This document shows positions 57,693-64,000 of a DNA stretch of 64,000 bases, piece by piece; positions within the stretch are counted from its first letter, which is position 1, and every line of letters starts with the position of its first letter. Location: assembly GCA_037178625.1 (NCBI GenBank), contig CM074128.1, forward strand, positions 2,604,001 to 2,668,000, given 5' to 3'. The notes beneath the pieces are model-generated. The model searched no databases. It worked only from the letters and a program-made list of their open reading frames with translations, and was not told the DNA's origin. This DNA comes from Skeletonema tropicum (taxonomy: Eukaryota > Bacillariophyta > Thalassiosirophyceae > Thalassiosirales > Thalassiosiraceae). The position numbers and the translations under genes are program-made.

Positions 57693-58346
57693 GCTGCTCC
57701 CCGTTCGAAAAGGGTGAAGAAGAATGTGAATTATTCCCCCATCAAAGCAAAATTTCCATCTGCAGCCTCGGGTGGAATCATCGATAGTTTGCAGACAGCA
57801 GTGGTTGACATTGTCATTAGTATTGTTTCGTCACCAACCCGCAAAAATCAGGGGGCCTACATCAAACCTCTCACGGACGCTTGGCGCAATGGCGATGATT
57901 CTGCCTCTGGGTGGTACATTGATTGCATATTGCCCCGTCGTGATCAACTCAGGCCTTTGGACGACGAACCTATGAAGAGTATCCCTGAGATGCCATACCC
58001 CTGGAACTGTATCATTACACTGCGACAGAATCCCGAAGAGGAGCCATGCGAGATTGGTCAGAAGATTGCTAGCTCTTTCTCTTCGTTCTCTTCGTCTGAT
58101 TTTGAAATGAAGAGCTTCAAGTTCAGAGGCGATGTCTCGGGGGACCCTCCTATGCCTCTCAATTATTACCTACTCGACAAGGACTGCATTATGTACATCA
58201 AGAAGATTTACTTCGGCACTAGCAAGGAAGATATCTTGCAAGATGAAGAGTTGTTAATCGAGTTTTTCGGAAGCGAGGTGGAGGGGAAGCGCGTCATCTC
58301 GCAGGTGAGTGACGTCGAATGGAATGGGAAGATGTGGTTTGACTGA
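57657..58346 (+). CDS. Hypothetical protein, N-terminus shared with MORN gene
   Basis: A protein of 229 residues from ATG 57657 (the frame is open from 57573, with another Met at 57582). It begins MPGSKKTSVAASAAPRSK, low-complexity and basic, then has a globular-looking part with DIVISIVSSPTRKNQGAYIKPLTDAW, SGWYIDCILPRRDQLRPL, YPWNCIITLRQNP and YFGTSKEDILQDEELLIEFFG. I know no family with this order. The 5' end is part of the inverted repeat and corresponds to the 5' side of the MORN gene at 49 kb. Function unknown. Confidence 0.55.
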   Translation: MPGSKKTSVAASAAPRSKRVKKNVNYSPIKAKFPSAASGGIIDSLQTAVVDIVISIVSSPTRKNQGAYIKPLTDAWRNGDDSASGWYIDCILPRRDQLRPLDDEPMKSIPEMPYPWNCIITLRQNPEEEPCEIGQKIASSFSSFSSSDFEMKSFKFRGDVSGDPPMPLNYYLLDKDCIMYIKKIYFGTSKEDILQDEELLIEFFGSEVEGKRVISQVSDVEWNGKMWFD

Positions 58347-59140
58347 GCTTATTGGTGAGCATCTCACTGACATGGGGAAATAAAAATTCATTTATGATGG
58401 GATATGTGCGTCTCAGGGCACTGGGTTATAGATAAATACTTCTTAGATATTGTTGTTATTGTTATAAAAGTATATTTATAATATGGACGAAATTGACGAA
58501 GCTGTCCTGTTGGAAGACAGCGACTTGTAGTCGTGGAGGAAGCGTGTTAAATCTTATTATAAAATATATATATAATACTATATATTATATATCATATGAA
58601 GCCCTCATCAAGAAGTAGCAAATATTCGAAGGGAAATGATGAGACGTGCAGTTAGGAAGTTGATGACACTGATGAAGACGAACAAGGGAAGACACCTCAA
58701 GAGTATAGTCTCTAACATGGAAAGCGAAGGGATGACACCGACAAAGTCATTTGCTCATCTTGTTCACAACAAATGTTCGGATATGACCGACGGGGCAGCA
58801 GTTGAAGAAGCATCGCAAGCAAGCAGTAGAGGGGCTGAACACAGGCGTCATCCTGGTCGTACAATTTCAGATTTCGCATCCTCTATATAATATATATAAT
58901 CATATTTAGAGTTTTATTGTATAGAGTGAACTAGAGAGCCTTGGAGATGATCGTGCGAGAGTTCTCCAAACTTCAAGCTCGCAAGACAATAGTCATTAAG
59001 CGTGAATCAAACAGGGTTAGATGGCCATTCAAAAGAGTAGTTTGTGAATGATTGAAGTCATAGAATGACCAAGGCAATTCAAATAATGTAATCCCACAAT
59101 GACTATGATTGTTCTGAGTTATCAAAGCAGGTGATCGACT
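58347..59140. other. AT-rich intergenic region
   Basis: 794 bp with runs of alternating AT near 58555-58605 and 58885-58905. A plus-strand frame 58636-58890 (84 residues, ATG start, basic) is open; I see no family for it and rate it low. Confidence 0.45.
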
Positions 59141-61288
59141 TCAGCGATGGGTAGTTCTCAAGCTAATGGAGCAAGGGAAGTGATCCGAATTTCGCTCATG
59201 TCTTTGGTCATTACTAGGGGCACGATCATGATAGCTGTACTCGTTGTGTGGCACGTCAGTCCTACTTCCAGAGTGATTGCGTTTGTACCCAACTGCAGCT
59301 CTGCGAGCTCTGTCTGAATAAGAGCGTTGAATTCTTTCTTGTGTGTGCTCGTCATGTGGTTCAGTGATACGGTAATGAGGTTGACGAAATGCAGTTGCGT
59401 ACATGGGAACATCATAGCCCCTGTTTGATTGTGCTGGCATGTAATCATAATCATAGTGATGGCGGCGGCCATTATGTGCACCTGCCGAGTTATTCGCATG
59501 AGATCCAAAACCAGCATCAACATAACGAGGAAACGTGGCCTCGGTCGGAGGGGTCTGTAGATAGGGTGGTGTCAATCTACCATAATTCCATTGCTGTAAC
59601 TGTTGATCCTGTTCGTACCTTGCTCGAGGAGAAAGATGTGGGAGATATGGGGGCTTTCGATCTTCATCACTGGCAAGTAATGAGGACTCATCACCAGATC
59701 CTCTAGACGAAGCAGAAGCAGCAACTCCAGCAGCAGCAGCAGCAGGACTAACATGGTGGGGTTGGATTGGATCACCCGGCACAAAAGTGGCCATCTGCCT
59801 TGGGAGGTAATTCGCCAGATCCTGACCTCCCGCTCCCGGTGGTTGTTCTCCAGAAAGGCCAGGTTCAAACGATCTTTGCTGTAACTGTTGATCCTGTTCG
59901 TACCTTGCTCGAGGAGGAAGATGTTGGAGATATGGGGGCTTTCGACCTTCATCACTGGCAAGTAATGAGGACTCATCACCAGATCCTCTAGACGAAGCAG
60001 AAGCAGCAACTCCAGCAGCAGCAGCAGCAGGACTAACATGGTGGGGTTGGATTGGATCACCCGGCACAAAAGTGGCCATATGCCTTGGGAGGTAATTCGC
60101 CAGATCCTGACCTCCCGCTCCCGGTGGTTGTTCTCCAGAAAGGCCAGGTTCAAACGATCTTTGCTGTAACTGTTGATCCTGTTCGTACCTTGCTCGAGGA
60201 GGAAGATGTTGGAGATATGGGGGCTTTCGACCTTCATCACTGGCACGTAAAGAGGACTCATCACCAGATCGAGACGAAGCCAAACCCAGCGCATCGAGCA
60301 GAAAAGTGGCTGTTTCCTGCAATGGGAGGCATTCTGCAGAAGGGCCAGGTTCAAACAATAGACCAGCACGACCTTCACCACCAGCAGCAGCAGCAGCAGC
60401 AGGAAAAGAATCAGCTTTCACTGCTTCCAACTTGCACAAGAAATCCCCGAGGAGTGCTGTAGTGGCCTTTTTCAATTCAGCGAAATTAATGTCGTTTTCA
60501 TTGGCAAAGTCTAGCTCCCCTTTTGTTATTCCTTGACGAGCCACTTTAGTTTCTTGACTATCTGAGGCAACTTGTTGATCCTCTCTTGTTGGATGAGCCA
60601 CTTCAGAAGCTGTTGGGGGGCTTGTTGGAGGAGCCATGTCAGCAGCTGTCCCTTGAGAATCCAAGGAAATTGAGGGATCAAGCTCGGAAATATAAGTTTC
60701 GAAAGTCTTGTCCCAAATGTTGACGATGCACAATTCTTGATCCATTGATGGAGGCAGCCATGTCAATTTATGCTCGACAAGAGTTTGCCCATAAGTATTG
60801 GTGAACTGATGATGAGTCTCGATCCATGCGGCGGCGTCTATTGTCGGGACGAGCGCTCGAAGCTTTCCGGGGAACGCTGTAACATCCTGAGATCCGTCCA
60901 GTGGACCTCCACCATTCATAAGATAAGTGCTTTTCCAGATACCAACAAATGTTTTCCGGTATATGCGTATGATGTCAGCCAACATCTTCAGATAATCGTC
61001 TGCCCTTTCTTCACGTTTGCGTCGTTCTGGAACATAACGTTTGATGGGAAAATGAAAGTACTCTGGGATCTCCCTTTTGCCTCCACTCAAATAGTCAATG
61101 AGTTCTTCAGGCAAGTTGGAGACCTTTCGAAGTTTATTTTTATCCAGTCGCCCAAAGGTCTCCAGTTCGATCTCAACTCCACGATTTACTTTTTGTTCTT
61201 CTTCAGGATTAAGACGACGTTGATTGAGAAAGTCTCGCATCTCCAACGAGCACCGAAACTCAAGGGTTTGAAGAAAAAAGGGTGCCAT
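59141..61288 (-). CDS. Protein with 95-residue tandem repeats, unknown function
   Basis: A 715-residue protein. The N-terminal 190 residues look globular (EYFHFPIKRYVPERRKREERADDYLKMLADIIRIYRKTF; WIETHHQFTNTYGQTLVEHKLTW). Residues about 350-600 are tandem repeats of 95 residues (KPPYLQHLPPRARYEQDQQL..., then QPPGAGGQDLANYLPR..., then poly-Ala) with an Ala-rich linker; two full units and partial ends are seen. The C-terminus is polar, His/Arg/Tyr-rich. Function is unknown; a disordered repeat like this might be a scaffold, coat or cell-wall protein, but there is no signal peptide. The frame is open to a TTG at 61300; ATG 61288 is the first Met. Confidence 0.6.
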   Translation of the reverse strand: MAPFFLQTLEFRCSLEMRDFLNQRRLNPEEEQKVNRGVEIELETFGRLDKNKLRKVSNLPEELIDYLSGGKREIPEYFHFPIKRYVPERRKREERADDYLKMLADIIRIYRKTFVGIWKSTYLMNGGGPLDGSQDVTAFPGKLRALVPTIDAAAWIETHHQFTNTYGQTLVEHKLTWLPPSMDQELCIVNIWDKTFETYISELDPSISLDSQGTAADMAPPTSPPTASEVAHPTREDQQVASDSQETKVARQGITKGELDFANENDINFAELKKATTALLGDFLCKLEAVKADSFPAAAAAAGGEGRAGLLFEPGPSAECLPLQETATFLLDALGLASSRSGDESSLRASDEGRKPPYLQHLPPRARYEQDQQLQQRSFEPGLSGEQPPGAGGQDLANYLPRHMATFVPGDPIQPHHVSPAAAAAGVAASASSRGSGDESSLLASDEGRKPPYLQHLPPRARYEQDQQLQQRSFEPGLSGEQPPGAGGQDLANYLPRQMATFVPGDPIQPHHVSPAAAAAGVAASASSRGSGDESSLLASDEDRKPPYLPHLSPRARYEQDQQLQQWNYGRLTPPYLQTPPTEATFPRYVDAGFGSHANNSAGAHNGRRHHYDYDYMPAQSNRGYDVPMYATAFRQPHYRITEPHDEHTQERIQRSYSDRARRAAVGYKRNHSGSRTDVPHNEYSYHDRAPSNDQRHERNSDHFPCSISLRTTHR
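59591..60262 (-). repeat. 285-bp in-frame tandem repeat
   Basis: Units start at 59591, 59876 and 60161 (marker ttgctgtaactgttgatcct). The first two full units differ by only a few bases, and the third is partial. Period 285 is 95 codons, so frame is kept in the gene on the minus strand. Confidence 0.92.
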
Positions 61289-62317
61289 GCTACCATACAA
61301 TTTTTCAGATCACCAGCTTTTATTTTTGTATGGACTTGTTGATTTCCTGCAGTGTAAGTTTACTCCTCTAAGTAGATATATTTATGAAACCCCTTTCACC
61401 TGCATTGCTCGGCGTCTTTCCAATCCGGCGGCTAAACACTCTACTGTTCGTTTGCTTTCAGTTTGCAAGTACCTATTTTGTGCGACGCTTAACTTTTTTT
61501 CTCGTGGGAGTTTTGACTCCGTTATTTTTTTAAAACGCGCGTCAGTTCTTCCTCTGTGTTTTGATCTGCCCGCCGTTTGTGTTTATGTGGGTAGCAAAAG
61601 TGCTAAGCGTCGCACAATTAAGCAACCTCCTCCAACTTGAAGTTTTTGAAGTCGAGTCAATTGTGTGTGGCTTCGGATAAAAACCCAGTACCGTTTCATA
61701 TCATACTACTTCCTACGTACATGCGGTACTCACCGGCCATCAACCATCCATAATGGACCCAGACCATGGTGAAAAATGGCTTCCTACGACCCTCAATAAC
61801 ACAGTAACTAGAAGGATTTAGAACTTCCTTGCAGTGGTAATCGTCATCCCTTGGCCATTAGGATCTCATCGATACCTTACTTGCCACCATAATCATGATA
61901 CTGAAAAAAAACTTGCAAGCTGAAAGCAAACGAACAGTATCTATGTGGGGGTGTCATGTTTGCTTGAGCTGAGCTTCAAGTACCCCTTCTCATCAATCGT
62001 GTGTGGGGCTACATAAGCTGACACCTTGACACCGTTTCTCGCCGATAAAGGGAATCGGTACTCAGTTGACAAGCCGATCTTGATTAGGCCTCACCTGAGA
62101 ACTGAAGAGAACACCAACGGCAGCGCACACACAGCAAGTAGCCCCTTCAAGAGAGGGCACACCTGACGTACTTAAATTTCTGATATGCAGCATAAAAAAT
62201 CAGAGCCTACCAAATAATTGTAGCATTAGATAGATCTTGAACAGTCACTTGTTCCACATATTAACTGGTGATGTCCAGAGTGCGTTACTACATTAATTGA
62301 ATTTACCATATCCATCC
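61289..62317. other. Intergenic region with nested inverted repeats
   Basis: About 1 kb without a recognised gene. An outer inverted repeat lies at 61443-61469 and 61912-61938, an inner one at 61479-61492 and 61603-61616. Frames here are short. Confidence 0.5.
61443..61938. repeat. Nested inverted-repeat pair
   Basis: Outer arms of 27 bp (actgttcgtttgctttcag + tttgcaag, with one mismatch) face each other 442 bp apart. Inner arms tgtgcgacgctta are 13 of 14 matched. No duplication was found at the outer ends. Confidence 0.75.
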
Positions 62318-62743
62318 ATGACGAATAATGAATTCGATGACCCCCTCCTGAAGAGGCTTATCTGCCCCATCTGCCTTGATGTGTTCAATGACGCTGTGCA
62401 TCTGGATAAATGCGGACACGAGTTTTGCAATTCTTGCTTAGAGCTATGGTTATCGAAGAGCCTAAGCTGCCCTATCTGTAGGAAAGTCGCAAAGATTGAT
62501 GACATACGTCCTTGTAATCTGTATCGACTTGTTCTAGGTATTGACAAATGCCGCATGCAATTAGAGGCTGCGGATGCCTCATTGATAAATACAGATGAAG
62601 AAGGGACAAGTGGGTTGTCAAGGCGTCTGATTAATCTAAAGGAAACGATTACGTTGATATCAAATGGTTCACTCTTCGCGAAGATAGTCTCCGACACAGG
62701 AGTCACTGAAAGTATGACACACCCTGGCTCTGGGGAGTTTTGA
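62318..62743 (+). CDS. Small C3HC4 RING-finger protein
   Basis: A 141-residue protein with an N-terminal RING-HC finger: LICPICLDVFNDAVHLDKCGHEFCNSCL, then SLSCPICRK, residues about 15-57 (Cys-x2-Cys, His, Cys-x2-Cys pattern complete). Next comes LVLGIDKCRMQLEAADASL, a helix that may mediate binding. RING fingers of this kind bind E2 enzymes, so it may be an E3 ligase. It is short and alone. The frame opens at TTG 62297; ATG 62318 is the first Met. Confidence 0.7.
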   Translation: MTNNEFDDPLLKRLICPICLDVFNDAVHLDKCGHEFCNSCLELWLSKSLSCPICRKVAKIDDIRPCNLYRLVLGIDKCRMQLEAADASLINTDEEGTSGLSRRLINLKETITLISNGSLFAKIVSDTGVTESMTHPGSGEF

Positions 62744-62908
62744 GGGGGCAGAAGAAGGATTACAATAGAATTGAGACAAAACAACCCTATAGACATAAAC
62801 AACCTTGTAGACAAAATCAATTTCGCTTGGATTATAGATATGCATACATACAGGTAGTATATATACTTGCTTTATTCAAACACATCAAGGCTATGTATTA
62901 CCCTGAGT

Positions 62909-64000
62909 CTACACTACATTTACATCTTCAAGACGTCCTCGTCTCCTCGCCCTGTCAAAATCAATTTGTTGGAGACCTCTCATTCGGTCGAGAAAGGCCA
63001 TGTAGTCTCGTGATGGTGGTTTGATATCACGGAGCTTAAGTCTTCGGAACAAATATAGGCCTGTTAGAGTCCGAACCCGAGAAAGAATAACGTATATCCA
63101 GTTAGTGGACCTGTTCCAGGAGCAGACAATGACATTGTCTTTCGTCAGACCTTGGAGTTTGTGGCCTGTAATGGCGTCGCTTGCATTCACCGGAAGTTGA
63201 GTCACACCACACGCCATCGGTATTGTCTCTTTCGTCATGTCATGGGGGGTTACGTGCGCTGTGGCAGTGACCTTTTTGGGCTTGAGTTTGAAATATCTTG
63301 GCGAATCACCTTTTCTGGGATAGTGTTCGAACTCGGCAAATTCCACGTCCGATGCGCAGACAGTCCAGACCTTTCTTCCGTCCCACACTTCGCACCCATA
63401 GCTAATTGGGTTGTCTCTCAATTTCACCCGAACTAGTCGAGCCTGGGTTCCGTTACCCGTTCCTTGTTCCTTCAGATTATCGTTTGAATTGCACATGAAA
63501 TATGCGCCAATATAACAACAAAGATGCGGACTTATCAATTTCTTTCCCTGTCTCACGTCTGTATCTCCGAGTTCAATTATTCTCTGGCGCAGCGTACCAA
63601 CTTTTGCATCCGACGAAGTTAGTGATTCTATGAGGCCTTTTATAATGATAGTGTGATGGGGGGGATCGTCGTCGTCGCCAGCTTGTGGGTGTGTTTGCCT
63701 AAGATGCTCTTGAAATATGGCCGCTGTTATTGCATTTCTTTGCTTATTGGTCTCACAAGCGTAGCAGGTATCGCCATCGAATTGCTTGGGTAATTTAATA
63801 CCATCGTCACCAACGTATCTCTTGTTGATTTTATCCACGTCATCCTGTGTCATTTCACCTCTACACAATCTCTGCAGAATGCGTCCATATGCTTCATCGT
63901 CTTTAAATCGGTGGAGACCATCCAGGATGATGGCGCAGTTGATGTTGTTCTCAAAATGTCTCGAGGATGTGGGGTGCCATAACTTTTGCGATGCTTTCAT
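62909..64000 (-). CDS. PIF1-like helicase (C-terminal part, cut by window end)
   Basis: The last 363 residues of a minus-strand frame that runs past the window end; Met at 64000 may be internal. FKDDEAYGRILQRLCRGEMT is typical of PIF1-like helicases after the ATPase core. The C-terminus has ASDAITGHKLQGLTKDNVIV (motif V) and WIYVILSRVRTLTGLYLFRRL (motif VI). The ATP-binding motifs must lie outside. Such helicases occur as cellular genes and as parts of Helitron-like elements; the Rep part is not seen here. Whether this one is mobile cannot be told from the window. Confidence 0.7.
   Translation of the reverse strand: MKASQKLWHPTSSRHFENNINCAIILDGLHRFKDDEAYGRILQRLCRGEMTQDDVDKINKRYVGDDGIKLPKQFDGDTCYACETNKQRNAITAAIFQEHLRQTHPQAGDDDDPPHHTIIIKGLIESLTSSDAKVGTLRQRIIELGDTDVRQGKKLISPHLCCYIGAYFMCNSNDNLKEQGTGNGTQARLVRVKLRDNPISYGCEVWDGRKVWTVCASDVEFAEFEHYPRKGDSPRYFKLKPKKVTATAHVTPHDMTKETIPMACGVTQLPVNASDAITGHKLQGLTKDNVIVCSWNRSTNWIYVILSRVRTLTGLYLFRRLKLRDIKPPSRDYMAFLDRMRGLQQIDFDRARRRGRLEDVNVV

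Noticed and set aside
59591..60262. CRISPR-like regular repeats
   Set aside because: The units are 285 bp, in frame in a gene, without spacers; this is a protein repeat.
59572..60381. 269-residue frame on the minus strand, offset from the repeat gene
   Set aside because: It is the same 285-bp repeat read in another frame; the frame with the globular N-terminus is preferred.
61960..62110. A tRNA-like region with short pairs
   Set aside because: No cloverleaf or T-loop consensus could be drawn.

Overview
The window is nuclear DNA from a photosynthetic stramenopile, most likely a centric diatom (Thalassiosira/Skeletonema/Cyclotella type). The grounds are: compact intron-poor genes on both strands with short GT-AG introns (45-123 bp); several N-termini with a signal peptide followed by the diatom plastid motif (Ala/Ser/Cys-Phe at the cleavage site); an NRT2 nitrate transporter beside a plastid-type formate/nitrite transporter; and a ciliary dynein assembly factor (DNAAF1), which fits flagellated male gametes of centric diatoms. 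Genes were started at ATG; several longer frames begin at GTG, TTG or CTG and were trimmed. Splice sites were placed by eye from GT/AG signals plus protein motifs.

Layout. 0.1-2.6 kb: sugar porter and a diatom-specific family protein. 3.0-7.6 kb: ataxin-10-like protein, divergent from DNAAF1. 7.7-11.0 kb: nitrogen-uptake pair, plastid FNT and NRT2, head to head. 11.5-15.4 kb: OPA3-like and RbfA-like mitochondrial proteins head to head, then a QSOX-like oxidase. 15.9-25.3 kb: plastid ABC-F ATPase, an acidic membrane protein, and a large PDZ-DENN protein. 25.3-31.0 kb: a second MFS protein, then a repeat nest (direct repeats of 261/255 bp, a GTTGCCCG motif cluster, and a 733-bp DNA element with terminal inverted repeats and an 8-bp target duplication), then a FIT-like lipid-droplet protein. 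31-46 kb: housekeeping genes (APP1-like phosphatase, LRR protein, RCHY1-type E3 ligase, SFSWAP-like splicing factor, importin beta, homoserine dehydrogenase, plastid DEAD-box helicase, C1D, NSE1).

46-58 kb holds a BTB protein, then a run of S-phase genes: dUTPase, ribonucleotide reductase small and large subunits, and a histone H3. The RNR2-RNR1-H3 part is enclosed by a ~340-bp inverted repeat about 7.6 kb apart. The H3 is a divergent variant with Lys9, Lys36 and Lys79 replaced by Ile, Arg and Met. 58-64 kb: a protein with 95-residue repeats that look almost identical at DNA level, a region with nested inverted repeats, a small RING protein and a PIF1-like helicase cut by the window end.

The best candidates for something new are the H3 variant and its setting: S-phase genes between inverted repeats, one arm of which has apparently removed the start of a MORN gene. 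The TE nest at 26.9-29.5 kb is next. No tRNA, rRNA or CRISPR array was recognised.
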